A stretch of DNA of 64,000 nt, from contig NZ_JABFTX010000002.1 in NCBI RefSeq assembly GCF_021404305.1, forward strand, positions 558,001 to 622,000, given 5' to 3'. Origin of the DNA: Billgrantia ethanolica (GTDB lineage: Bacteria; Pseudomonadota; Gammaproteobacteria; Pseudomonadales; Halomonadaceae). How positions within the stretch are numbered: position 1 is the first letter of the stretch; each line of letters starts with the position of its first letter. Positions 17,931 to 30,614 of the stretch are shown in pieces. The notes beneath the pieces are model-generated. The model was not told where the DNA came from and made no database searches. It saw only the letters and a program-made list of their open reading frames with translations. Position numbers and translations under genes: made by a program.

Positions 17931-18650
17931 TTACTCCTCGGGTTGGTATTTGTAGCCCACTCCATAGACCGAGCGGATGATCTCGCGCTCGGGCCAGATG
18001 TCGGCGATCTTGCGCCTGAGCTTCTTGACGTGACTGTCCACGGTGCGCTCGGAGACGATGCGATGATCGCGGTACATGCGATCCATCAGCTGGTCGCGGG
18101 TGAAGATGCGCCCGGGGGCCTGCATCATCACCTTGAGCAGTTGATACTCCACCGCGGTGAGCCCCAGGTCCTGGCCATCGGCCAGCGCGCGCCAGCCTTC
18201 GTCGTCGAGCAAGAGCTGACTGCCGCCGGCCGCAGCGGGGTCGCGAAGCGCCTGGCTGCGCCGCAGCACCGCCTTGACCCGGGCCACCACCTCCCGCGGG
18301 CTGAAGGGCTTGCAGATGTAGTCGTCGGCGCCGAGCTCCAGGCCCAGCAGGCGATCGACCTCCTCGACCCGCGCCGTGAGCATGATGATGGCAATGCCGG
18401 GCCAGCGCTGGCGAATCTCGCGGCACAGGGTGAGGCCGTCGGTGCCAGGCAGCATCAGATCGAGCAGTACCAGAGCGGGCAGCCGTTCCTCGCCGGCTTG
18501 CTCATTCAGCCATGGCAGCACCTGGTCGCCATGGTCGATGTGGCGGGTGGCAAAGCCGCTGCCCTCCAGGTAGTCGGCTACCAGACGGGCGATCTTGGGT
18601 TCGTCCTCGACGATCAGCAGAGTGTCGCGCGGGGCGTCGAAGTCATGCAT
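17931..18650 (-). CDS. OmpR-family response regulator (BaeR-like)
   Basis: Cytoplasmic DNA-binding regulator of 239 residues. The receiver domain (about 10-125) has the acidic pocket ED at 15-16, phospho-acceptor D64 in LLDLMLPG, and the conserved lysine in KPFSPRE. The C-terminal winged helix (about 140-235) includes the LTAVEYQLL and RTVDSHVKKLRRK segments. It lies 12 bases after the histidine kinase and is the fourth gene of the leftward MFP-RND-kinase-regulator operon, an arrangement like mdtABC-baeSR, so control of this efflux pump and of the neighbouring Spy-like protein is likely. Confidence 0.92.
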   Translation of the reverse strand: MHDFDAPRDTLLIVEDEPKIARLVADYLEGSGFATRHIDHGDQVLPWLNEQAGEERLPALVLLDLMLPGTDGLTLCREIRQRWPGIAIIMLTARVEEVDRLLGLELGADDYICKPFSPREVVARVKAVLRRSQALRDPAAAGGSQLLLDDEGWRALADGQDLGLTAVEYQLLKVMMQAPGRIFTRDQLMDRMYRDHRIVSERTVDSHVKKLRRKIADIWPEREIIRSVYGVGYKYQPEE

Positions 18651-18662
18651 GGGCGCTATTCC

Positions 18663-20090
18663 TCATGGGGTTCGCTCATCGGCCACCAGAGCGGGAAATT
18701 CGAGGGTCCAGCATAACCCACCCAGTGGTGAGGGCGAGGCCTGCATGGTGCCGCCGTGGCTCTTGACCAGCGCGCTGGCGATGGAGAGTCCCAGCCCGCT
18801 GCCACCGCTGGCGCGACTGCGCGAGCCCTCGACCCGGTAGAGGCGTTCGGTGAGTCGCTCCAGCGATGCCTCGGGTACGCCGGGCGGGCTGTCCTGCCAG
18901 ATCACCCGCACTCGCTCGCTATCCTGGGTCAGGCTGACGTCCAACCGGCCCGGCGAGGTGGTGTAGGCACAGCTGTTGTCGAGCAGGTTGGTCCACAGCT
19001 GGCGCAGGCGCCGGGTGTCGCCGCGGATCCAGGCCGGGCCCTGGATCGAGGTGGTGAGCGTCATGCCGCAATCCCCGAGCCAGCCGCCGGCTTCCTCGAG
19101 GCGCGAGGCCAGGCTGGCTGCCAGGTCGAGCGGTGCCAGCTGCACCTCGAGGGCGCCGGCATCGCTCTGGGAGAGCAGGCGCAGGTCGGCCACCAGGCGC
19201 TCGAGCTGGCCTACCTCCTGAGACAGCGAGTGAAGGTTGTCTTCATTGAAGGGACGGATGCCGTCCTGCATGGCCTCGATCTCGCCACGCAGCACCGCCA
19301 GCGGCGTGCGCAGTTCGTGGGCGATGTCCGACACCCAGCGCGTGCGCGCCTCGCGGCTGGCCTCCAGGGTGGCGGCCAGCATGTTGAAGTCGCGGGCCAG
19401 CCGCGAGAGTTCGTCGCGGCCACGCTCCGGCAGGCGGGCGCTGTAGTCGCCTTCGATCAGGCTGCGTGTGGCCAGCGCCATGCTGCGAGTGCGCCGGCCC
19501 AGCCACCAGGCCAGCCCGCCGGCCAGCAGCAGCGAGGCCAGGCCGAGGGAGGCGACGATGATGCCCAGGTTGCGCTGCTGGCGGGAAAGGAAGATGCGGT
19601 CCATGCGCGCCATTAGCTGCTGCGGCGGGCGATAGCCCAGGGTGCCGACCCGCTGGCCGCGGTACTCGATCGGTAGCCAGTGGAGTTCCGAAGCCATTTC
19701 CTGGTCGTCCGGGGGCAGGCCGATCACCGGCAGGCCCTCGGCATCGTGCAGCACGAAGTCGCGCGCATCGCCCAGGCGGCGCTCGATGCCGTGGGGCGGC
19801 TGGCGCTCGCCCGGCCACAGTTGCTGGCGCACCAGCCGCTCCCAGGCCGGCGGCGAGTCGCGCAGCCACTGCCAGCCGCCACGGCGCGCCCACTCCTGAC
19901 CCAGCCCCTCGGCCAGGGTTTCGGCACGCTGGGTCTGGGTGGTCTCGAGATACTCGAGAAAACCCCGGTCGAGGCTGCGCGACACTGACAGGAACACCAG
20001 CCCGGCGATCGCCACGTTGACCGACAGAATGATGACGAACAGCTTGACGCCCAGATGCGAGAACGGGGCGCGGAACAGGCGCGGCCTCAT
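18663..20090 (-). CDS. Sensor histidine kinase (BaeS-like)
   Basis: Membrane sensor of 475 residues. One helix at about 14-36, a periplasmic segment to about 173, a second helix at about 175-197, a HAMP linker, a HisKA domain with H258 in SDIAHELRTPLAVLRGE, and an ATPase domain with the N-box LLDNSCAYT and G-rich lid GSGLGLSI. The start at 20090 overlaps the stop of the RND gene (ATGA, 20087-20090) and has AGGAG upstream, whereas the frame's earlier ATG lies inside the RND coding region. It should phosphorylate the regulator encoded immediately downstream in response to envelope stress or toxic compounds. Confidence 0.92.
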   Translation of the reverse strand: MRPRLFRAPFSHLGVKLFVIILSVNVAIAGLVFLSVSRSLDRGFLEYLETTQTQRAETLAEGLGQEWARRGGWQWLRDSPPAWERLVRQQLWPGERQPPHGIERRLGDARDFVLHDAEGLPVIGLPPDDQEMASELHWLPIEYRGQRVGTLGYRPPQQLMARMDRIFLSRQQRNLGIIVASLGLASLLLAGGLAWWLGRRTRSMALATRSLIEGDYSARLPERGRDELSRLARDFNMLAATLEASREARTRWVSDIAHELRTPLAVLRGEIEAMQDGIRPFNEDNLHSLSQEVGQLERLVADLRLLSQSDAGALEVQLAPLDLAASLASRLEEAGGWLGDCGMTLTTSIQGPAWIRGDTRRLRQLWTNLLDNSCAYTTSPGRLDVSLTQDSERVRVIWQDSPPGVPEASLERLTERLYRVEGSRSRASGGSGLGLSIASALVKSHGGTMQASPSPLGGLCWTLEFPALVADERTP

Positions 20091-23000
20091 CGGGTCGTCT
20101 CCTGAGTGGTCACGGTAGTGGTCAGGCGTCCCCATCGCTCGCGCAATCCCTCCAGCATCAGATAGAGACAGGGTACCAGTACCAGCAGGATCACGGTGGC
20201 GAACAGCATGCCGAAGCCCAGCGAGATGGCCATGGGAATCATGAAGCGGGCCTGGCGTGAGGTCTCGAAGATCATCGGGGCAAGCCCCAGGAAGGTGGTC
20301 AGGGTGGTCATCATGATCGGACGCAGGCGCCGGGTCGCCGCGGCGACGATCGCCTCGCGGGCGCCGAAGCCTTCGCGCCGGCGCCGGTTGGCGTAGTCGA
20401 TCAGCACCAGGGCGTCGTTGATCACGACGCCCGAGAGCGCCAGCATGCCCATCAGGCTGATCACCGAGAGGCCGAAGCCCATGATGGCATGGCCGGCCAT
20501 GGCGCCGATCACGCCGAAGGGGATCGCTGCCAGTACCAGCAGCGGCTGCAGGTAGCTGCGAAACGGGATCGCCAGCAGCGCATAAAGCGCGATCAGTGTC
20601 AGCCAGGTGGCCTGGGTGAGAGCCGAGACGTTCTCGGCGGTCTCCTGCTGGCGGCCGCCCAACGTCAGCTCGAGCCCCGGCCAGGCCGCCTGCAGAGCGG
20701 GAAACACGTCCGTCTGCAGTGTAGCCACCACCTGGTTGATCTGCGCGTCGCTTTCGGTATCGGCGGTGACGCTGATCTGGCGCCTGCCGTCGACGCGCTG
20801 AAGGGTAGTCGCCGCACGGCCGAGGTGGATCTCGGCAATGCGCGCAAGCGGCACCACCTGGCCATCCGGCGTGCGAATCGGCAACTGGTGGAGGTGGCCC
20901 AGACTGTCGCGCTCCTCGCTCGGCAGGCGCACCGCCACGCTGATCTCGTGGCGCCCGACGAACTGCTCGATGGCGGTGACGCCCTGCAGCGGGCCGCGCA
21001 GCTGCGCGGCCAGGTCGGCGCCGGTGAGACCCAGCGCCCGGCCTTCCGGCGCCAGGCGCAGTTCGAGCTGCGGCTTGCCGTCGGCCAGACCGCTGTCGAT
21101 GTCGGTCAGGCTTTCGAATTCAGCCAGTTCGTCGGCCAGCCGGGTGGTGGCGGCTTCCAGCGCGCGGCTGTCGGGGTGGGAGAGGCGCAGGGTGAGGCCG
21201 GCGCCGGCGCCCGGGCCGCCGAAATCCGACTCGAAGCGCACCGCCTGGGCGCCCATGATGTCGCCGGCCTCTTCGCGCCACTCCCGCGCGACTCGCGACG
21301 GCGGCCAGGCGTCGAGGGTGTCGCGCTCGATGGTCAGGCGCACGTTCAGACGGTCGCCATCGATCTGGGCGCGGCTGGCGGCGAAGCGCGGTCCATCGTC
21401 GCGTTCGCTCAGCGCCATGGCGGCATCGAGCAGCTGATCGCGAATGCGGCGATCGTCGGCCATGGGGCTGCCCACCGGCAGGGTCACCGTGGCCTGAACC
21501 CGGTCGGACTCTACCCGCGGCATCAGCGAGAAGCCCATGCGACCGCTCATGCTCCAGGCGATGGCCAGGGCCAGCACGGCGACGGCCAGGCTCACGGTGA
21601 GCAGGCGCTGATTCAGGGCCTGCTGCAGGAACGGCTCGAAGCGCTGCTGGGTGAAATGCGTCAGGCCGTTCTGCAGGGTACGGCGCAGGCGGTCCAGCGG
21701 CCTGAGCCAGGGCGCTGGCTCGCGGCCCCCGGCGCGATGGGCCAGGTGCGCGGGCAGGATGAACAGCGCTTCCAGCCACGACACCAGGAACACCGTGACC
21801 ACCACCACCGGGATGACGGCGAAGATCATGCCCAGGAAGCCCGGCAGGAACAGCAGCGGCATGAAGGCGACGATGTTGGAGAGGATGGCGAAGGAGATCG
21901 GCACCGCCATCTCGCGGGCGCCACGCACGGCGGCTTCGCGCAGCGAGTGGCCCTGCTCGCGATAGCTGTGGATGTTTTCGCCCACCATGATGGCGTCGTC
22001 GACGACGATGCCCAGTGCGATGATGAAGGCAAACATCGACATCATATTGATCGACACGCCCAGCCACGGTAGGAACAGCATGGCGCCGAGGAAGGCGGTG
22101 GGAATGCCCAGGGTGACCCAGAACGCCAGGCGCGCCTCGAGGAACAGCGCCATCAGTACCAGCACCAGGGCCAGGCCCAGCCAGGCGTTCTTCAGCAGCA
22201 GGTCGAGGCGGTCGCGGTAGATCTCCGAAGTGTCCTGGGACACGCTCAGATAGACCCCTTCTGGCAGGCCGGCGCGCAGTCGCTCGAGCTGGGCGTGCAC
22301 GGCGTCAGAAATGCCGATGGGGGTCTGGTTGCCGATCTGGTAGACGTCGAGGCTTAGCGCAGGAGCGCCGTTGTAAAGCACCTCGCGGTCGGTTTCGGCA
22401 AAGCCGTCCACCACTCGGGCGATATCCCCCAGGCGCAGCTGGCCGCCGTCGGTGGTGCCGATCAGCGGCAGCTCGGCGAACTCGCGGGCCTCGTCGCGGC
22501 GTCCCTGGTAGCGGATCAGCCATTCGCCCTCGGCGGTGGCCAGCCGGCCGCTGGCGAGATCCAGCGCCTCGTCGGCGATGCGCGAGGCCAGTCCGCGATG
22601 GTCGAGGCCATGCCGGCGCATCGCTTCTTCGTCGAGCAGGATCTGCACCTCGCGCTCGCGATTGCCCGCCAGCTCCACCCGCGAGACACCGGAGGCGGCT
22701 TGCAGCTCGGCGCGCAGATCCTCGGCCACGTCGTGCAGCAGCCGGTCGTCGACCCAGCCATGCACCTGCAGGCTCATCACGCTGCGCGCACGACCGGCAA
22801 GGCTGAAGCGCGGCGGGTCGGCGGCGGCGGGCAGGTTGGTGATGGCATTGATCGCCTGCTGGATGTCCTGATAGGCGCGCATCACGTCGACCCCGTCGAT
22901 CAGGGACAGGGAGACACGCCCGGCGCCCTCGTTGGCGGTGGCGGTCATCTCGTCGATGCCGTCGACGTCGGCCAGGGCTGCCTCCATGGGCAGCAGCAGG

Positions 23001-23194
23001 CTGCGCTCCACTTCCTCTGGAGTGGCGCCGGGGTAGCCGATCGCCACGTGGACGATCTCCAGCTCGAACTCGGGGAACACTTCCTTCTTGATCGTCATCG
23101 ACGCCAGCAGGCCACCGACGATCAGCAGCACCATCAGCAGGTTGGGAGCGACGCCGTGATTGACCATCCAGGCGATGGGACCACTGCGCATCAT
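20087..23194 (-). CDS. RND-family efflux pump permease
   Basis: Inner-membrane proton antiporter of 1035 residues with the usual duplicated layout: a first helix (about 12-32), a large periplasmic porter loop, six helices around 335-540, a second loop, and six more near the C-terminus. The proton-relay aspartate pair is in ALGIVVDDAIMVGENI. It belongs to the AcrB/HAE superfamily, in a group lacking an adjacent outer-membrane channel gene. It overlaps the membrane-fusion gene upstream and the kinase gene downstream by four bases each, so the whole operon is translationally coupled. The substrate is not known; biocides, bile-like compounds or lipids are typical. Confidence 0.93.
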   Translation of the reverse strand: MMRSGPIAWMVNHGVAPNLLMVLLIVGGLLASMTIKKEVFPEFELEIVHVAIGYPGATPEEVERSLLLPMEAALADVDGIDEMTATANEGAGRVSLSLIDGVDVMRAYQDIQQAINAITNLPAAADPPRFSLAGRARSVMSLQVHGWVDDRLLHDVAEDLRAELQAASGVSRVELAGNREREVQILLDEEAMRRHGLDHRGLASRIADEALDLASGRLATAEGEWLIRYQGRRDEAREFAELPLIGTTDGGQLRLGDIARVVDGFAETDREVLYNGAPALSLDVYQIGNQTPIGISDAVHAQLERLRAGLPEGVYLSVSQDTSEIYRDRLDLLLKNAWLGLALVLVLMALFLEARLAFWVTLGIPTAFLGAMLFLPWLGVSINMMSMFAFIIALGIVVDDAIMVGENIHSYREQGHSLREAAVRGAREMAVPISFAILSNIVAFMPLLFLPGFLGMIFAVIPVVVVTVFLVSWLEALFILPAHLAHRAGGREPAPWLRPLDRLRRTLQNGLTHFTQQRFEPFLQQALNQRLLTVSLAVAVLALAIAWSMSGRMGFSLMPRVESDRVQATVTLPVGSPMADDRRIRDQLLDAAMALSERDDGPRFAASRAQIDGDRLNVRLTIERDTLDAWPPSRVAREWREEAGDIMGAQAVRFESDFGGPGAGAGLTLRLSHPDSRALEAATTRLADELAEFESLTDIDSGLADGKPQLELRLAPEGRALGLTGADLAAQLRGPLQGVTAIEQFVGRHEISVAVRLPSEERDSLGHLHQLPIRTPDGQVVPLARIAEIHLGRAATTLQRVDGRRQISVTADTESDAQINQVVATLQTDVFPALQAAWPGLELTLGGRQQETAENVSALTQATWLTLIALYALLAIPFRSYLQPLLVLAAIPFGVIGAMAGHAIMGFGLSVISLMGMLALSGVVINDALVLIDYANRRRREGFGAREAIVAAATRRLRPIMMTTLTTFLGLAPMIFETSRQARFMIPMAISLGFGMLFATVILLVLVPCLYLMLEGLRERWGRLTTTVTTQETTR

Positions 23195-24444
23195 GAGCGG
23201 GACTCCCGACGCTCACCGGCAGGGCGTTCGCTGTCGGCGATTCGCGAGCGCAGGCGCATGCCCGTGCGTGGCTGGCCCAACTGCGAGGTGACCACGCGTT
23301 CGCCATCCTCGAGGCCATCGGCGATCAGTACTCGCGTCTCACCGCGATGGATCACGCTCACCGTGCGCCGACGCAGACGCTCCTCCTCGTCGAGCAGCCA
23401 CAGCTCGTCGCCCGGGCGCAGAGCGGCGGCAGGCAGCACGAACAGGTCGTCCTGCGGGCGCGCCTCGAACTCCAGGCGCACCACGTCGCCCAGGCGCAGG
23501 GCCGCCGCACCGCTATCGAGGCCCAGCGGGTCGTCGACCGCCACCAGCAGCTGGGCCTGCAGGCCCTGTTCTTCCAGCGCCGGCAGAATCGCGATCACCT
23601 TGCCGTGGCGGGTCTCGCCGTCGGACCAGGTCCGTGTCGAGAGCGTCACGGCGCTGCCCGGCCCGTTGGCGTCGGCGGCGTACAGCCAGTCCAGCGCTTC
23701 GCCGGGCAGCGAAACGCGAATCCAGAAGCGTGAGACGTCGACCAGATGCAGCAGCTCGGTGCCGTTGTTCACCATGCTGCCGCTGCCCAGCAGGCGGGAT
23801 TGCACCATCCCGCGCCAGGGGGCGGTGAGGGTGGCCCGCTCCAACTCCAGCCGTGCCCGGTCGCGGGCGGCACGGGCGCGCTCCACTTCGGCCTCGGCCT
23901 GACGCAGCTGCGGCTGGCGCAGCACCAGCGCGCGGCGCTCGGCGGAAAGCTCGCGACCGAAGCTGCGATACTCCGTCTCGGCGCGCTGCTGCTCGCCGCG
24001 CTCCATGGCCAGTGCCGCCTCGGCCTGGGCCACCGCGGCCTCGGCCTCGCGCAGAGCCAGCCGCAAGTCGGCGTCGTCGAGTCGTGCCAGCACGCTGCCG
24101 GCCTCTACCACCCGGCCCGGCAGCGCTTCGTCAGTGAATTCGAGCAGCTCGCCGCTCACGCGGCTGGCCAGGTGCGCCTCGCGCTCGGCGATCACCCGGC
24201 CGAAGCCGTGCAGCGACGGTGCCGCCGCCTGACGCTGTGCCAGCACGGTATCCACCAGCGGGGCTGGCGCCTCGACCGGTGCCCGACGCTCGATGCGGGG
24301 CGGCTGCGAGACCAGCCACCAGGCCCCGGCCGCGCCTGTCGCCAGCACCAGCACGGCCAGCAGAGCGCCCAAGGACAGGCGCCCCCGTTGACGGTGGCAG
24401 GCGCGACCGGGAGTAGACAGGGAGAGCAGAGGGGAGGCTGGCAT
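23191..24444 (-). CDS. RND efflux membrane-fusion (periplasmic adaptor) protein
   Basis: Periplasmic adaptor anchored by one N-terminal helix (about residues 25-45 of the 417), followed by a lipoyl half-motif, a long alpha-hairpin very rich in Ala, Glu and Arg (about 120-195), and beta-barrel and membrane-proximal domains. It links the RND pump to an outer-membrane channel encoded elsewhere. The start is uncertain: the frame is open to 24501 with candidates at 24480 and 24444, none with a strong ribosome site; I chose 24444 because it leaves a normal-length cytoplasmic tail. Its 3' end overlaps the RND gene by four bases. It is the first gene of the operon. Confidence 0.88.
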   Translation of the reverse strand: MPASPLLSLSTPGRACHRQRGRLSLGALLAVLVLATGAAGAWWLVSQPPRIERRAPVEAPAPLVDTVLAQRQAAAPSLHGFGRVIAEREAHLASRVSGELLEFTDEALPGRVVEAGSVLARLDDADLRLALREAEAAVAQAEAALAMERGEQQRAETEYRSFGRELSAERRALVLRQPQLRQAEAEVERARAARDRARLELERATLTAPWRGMVQSRLLGSGSMVNNGTELLHLVDVSRFWIRVSLPGEALDWLYAADANGPGSAVTLSTRTWSDGETRHGKVIAILPALEEQGLQAQLLVAVDDPLGLDSGAAALRLGDVVRLEFEARPQDDLFVLPAAALRPGDELWLLDEEERLRRRTVSVIHRGETRVLIADGLEDGERVVTSQLGQPRTGMRLRSRIADSERPAGERRESRS

Positions 24445-24835
24445 CGTGGGCTCGCGGCGAAGGGTGGGCCCATGCAGCATCTCGCAAGGCGATGCAGCCA
24501 ATGGTCATGAAGTGTGCAAGCAACGTGCAAGCGAGCCCGCTATTTAATGACCAGCTCCTAGGAAGCGCTGAACAAGTCGGCGAGCGAGATGAAGCGGCTA
24601 GGTTCGTTCCCGACGAACCAACGCACTTCCCACATCCCTGTGGGTCGCAAGGCGCACGGAGCGCAGTACCGAGCGAAGCGACAAACAGCCGTAGGCTGGC
24701 CCCGAAGGGGCGAGAAACCGAAGGTTTCGAGTCAACCGGAGCATATGGGGTATATGTGAGGATTCCGACGGTCCGACGCTTCGGCACCGCGCAACGCAGC
24801 GATTCGCTCGCGCAGGCATTTGTGCAGTGGTTCCC
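24445..24835. other. Spacer between the efflux operon and aglR
   Basis: Most of this region is the MITE-like element at 24561-24835. The remaining about 115 bases next to the efflux operon (24445-24560) are AT-richer and should hold its promoter; no clear -35/-10 pair or operator was recognised. Confidence 0.5.
24561..24835. mobile_element. MITE-like non-autonomous element with imperfect terminal inverted repeats
   Basis: The left end GGAAGCGCTGAACAAGTC and the complement of the right end (GGGAACCACTGCACAAATG) match over their first bases, and both continue into GCGAGCGA after about 25-30 bases, so they form imperfect terminal repeats. The flanks are CTAG and TTAG, both of the YTAR type used by IS5-like elements, although they are not identical. 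Inside are three short perfect hairpins (24629-24644, 24699-24711, 24714-24728) and no coding frame of substance. Its right boundary coincides with the TAA stop of aglR. Confidence 0.6.
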
Positions 24836-25891
24836 TTAGGGGCAGGTCTCGCCGAGTATCATTTCGGTCGTCAGCAGGCGTGAGTGGCTCGGCTCCAGGC
24901 CCAGGATCATGCGCGCCGCCAGGCGTCCCTTCTCGCTGCTCTCCTGGCGCACCGTGGTCAGCCGTGGCGCCCGGTACTGGCCTTCGGCGATACCGTCGAA
25001 GCCGGTCAGACACAGGTCGTCGGGAATGCGCAGGCCGCGCTGCTCGGCCAGGGTCAGGGCGGTCAGGGCGATACGGTCCGACATGCACAGCAGAAGGTCG
25101 GGACGCTCGGCATCGGGCAGATCGAGAATCTCCTCGATCACCGGAGCGCACACCTCGAAGGTATTCTCCTCCACGTTCCACATCGGGATCCGCTCGGGAT
25201 CGAAGCCGTGTTTTTCCAGGGCGCCACGAAAGCCGGCCAGTCGTGAGCGGGTGATGGTGAGATCGGCCGGCAGCAGGGTATGCCCGGCAGTGATGCGGCC
25301 GTTGCAGGGTTCACGGGTGAGGCGCAAGTTGACGATGGCCGGTCGCTTGCGAGGGGCGACCGTCAGCGCGTGATCGACGATCTCGAAGCAGGCTGGCTCA
25401 TTGTCCACGTGCACCGAGGGATGTCCCGCCACGTTGAAGTCGACCGCCACCAGGGCAGCGTGGAGGGGCAGCGAGTCGAACAGCTCGTCGGAGGGCATCA
25501 GGCCGTAGACGATGAAGCCGTCGGCCATGCTCGCCGAGTCAGTCAGCTGGCAATTGACCTGCCGAGCGGAGAGCAGCAGCAGGGTATGCCCCTGGCTGTC
25601 GAGCACCTCTGCCACACCGGAAAGAAACTCGCTGGAGACGGCATCGTTGAGGCTGTAGGTTAGACTCTCGGCCAGAATCACCGCAATGATGCGTGAACGC
25701 CCGGTGCGCAGGCTGCGCGCCTTGGCGTCGGGGCCGCGATAACCCAGCCGCTTGGCCTCGGCGAGGATACGCTCGCGCAGACTGGGCGAGAGCTGATCGG
25801 GTCGGTTGAAGGCATTGGATATGGTGGCGGTGGAGACGCCGAGCTCGCGGGCCAGATCCTTGAGAGTGATGCGTCGGGCCGGTGGCGACAC
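24836..25891 (-). CDS. aglR: LacI-family transcriptional regulator of the alpha-glucoside operon
   Basis: DNA-binding repressor of 351 residues: an N-terminal LacI helix-turn-helix (TLKDLARELGVSTATISNAFNRP) and a periplasmic-binding-protein-like sensor domain. I start at the GTG at 25891, preceded by CAGGA at suitable spacing; the ATG at 25927 would add 12 residues with no ribosome site. It ends in MILGETCP, and the stop codon lies exactly at the edge of the MITE-like element, so the last residues may have been altered by the insertion. Its position behind aglEFGAK and a palindrome with central CG before aglE suggest it represses that operon until an alpha-glucoside is taken up. Confidence 0.88.
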   Translation of the reverse strand: MSPPARRITLKDLARELGVSTATISNAFNRPDQLSPSLRERILAEAKRLGYRGPDAKARSLRTGRSRIIAVILAESLTYSLNDAVSSEFLSGVAEVLDSQGHTLLLLSARQVNCQLTDSASMADGFIVYGLMPSDELFDSLPLHAALVAVDFNVAGHPSVHVDNEPACFEIVDHALTVAPRKRPAIVNLRLTREPCNGRITAGHTLLPADLTITRSRLAGFRGALEKHGFDPERIPMWNVEENTFEVCAPVIEEILDLPDAERPDLLLCMSDRIALTALTLAEQRGLRIPDDLCLTGFDGIAEGQYRAPRLTTVRQESSEKGRLAARMILGLEPSHSRLLTTEMILGETCP

Positions 25892-25986
25892 GATTATTTT
25901 CCTGCTAATGAGTACGGCGCCCAGCATACCGCCCCGGCCGTGGCCGGGACAGTCTCGCCGTTGATTTTTGGAGCGCTACCATGGTC

Positions 25987-27093
<1,107 letters not shown>

Positions 27094-27142
27094 TCGATCC
27101 ATCCTCGGCCGCTATACGGCCGGTCGTTGTTTTCAGAACCAT

Positions 27143-28753
<1,611 letters not shown>

Positions 28754-28775
28754 GGGGTTTCCTTGATGCATGGGT

Positions 28776-29617
28776 TTACCCTTTCACCGCACCGGCCGTC
28801 AGTCCCGAGACGATGCGCCGCTGGAAGATGATCACCAGCACCACCAGCGGTACCGTCACCACCACCGAAGCGGCCATGATCGGCGCCCAGGGCAGCTCGT
28901 AGGCGCTGCCGCCGGAGAGCAGGGCGATGGCCACCGGCACCGTGCGCTGGCTGTCGGTCAGGGTGAAGGTCAGGGCGAACAGGAATTCGTTCCAGGCGGC
29001 AATGAAGGCGAGCAGCCCGGTGGTCGCCATGGCCGGCCACATCAGCGGCAGGAACACCTTGGTGATGGTCACCCAGGGCGTGGCGCCGTCCATGATCGCG
29101 GCCTCCTCGAGTTCCAGGGGCAGCTGGCGCATGAATGTCGTCAGCACCCACACGGTGAAGGGCAGGGTGAAGATGGTGTAGCTCAGGATCAGCCCGCCCG
29201 GGTTGTTGTAGAGGTTGAGTGCGCGGATCACCTCGAACAGGCCCGAGAGCACCGCCACCTGCGGGAACATCGACACGCCGAGGATGATCAGCAGTACCGA
29301 GGTGCGGCCGCGAAAGCGTACCCGCCCCAGGGCGTAGGAGGCGGTGATACCCAGCAGCAGGGCGATGAATACCACGCTGGTGGCGACCAGCACCGAGTTG
29401 AAGATCGCCTGCAGGAAGCTGCGCTGCGAGAAGATCTGCACGTAGTTGGCAAGCGTTGCCCGGGTCGGCCACAGCTCGACCCGGAACAGGTCGCTGGAGG
29501 GCGTGAAGGAGGTCTTGATGGCGTAGTAGAACGGGAATACTGCGATCACCACGATCAAGGCCACCAGCAGCCAGAAGCCGGCACGCGCTGCGAATTTTGA
29601 AAGCTGGCGTGAGGTCA

Positions 29618-29618
<1 letters not shown>
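28776..29618 (-). CDS. aglG: ABC transporter permease for alpha-glucosides (MalG type)
   Basis: Inner-membrane permease of 280 residues with six hydrophobic segments and the EAA coupling loop (EEAAIMDGATPWVTITKVFLP) near residue 190 that docks on the ATPase AglK. The MalG-type C-terminal end (SGLTAGAVKG) is present. Its start codon overlaps the stop of aglF (TAATG), giving coupled translation of the two permease subunits. Confidence 0.93.
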
Positions 29619-30595
<977 letters not shown>

Positions 30596-30614
30596 GGCGG
30601 GCTCCTGAAGGGGG

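Noticed and set aside
24561..24835. Small protein genes inside the spacer between the efflux operon and aglR
   Set aside because: The open frames there are short, lack ribosome sites and coincide with terminal repeats and hairpins of the MITE-like element.
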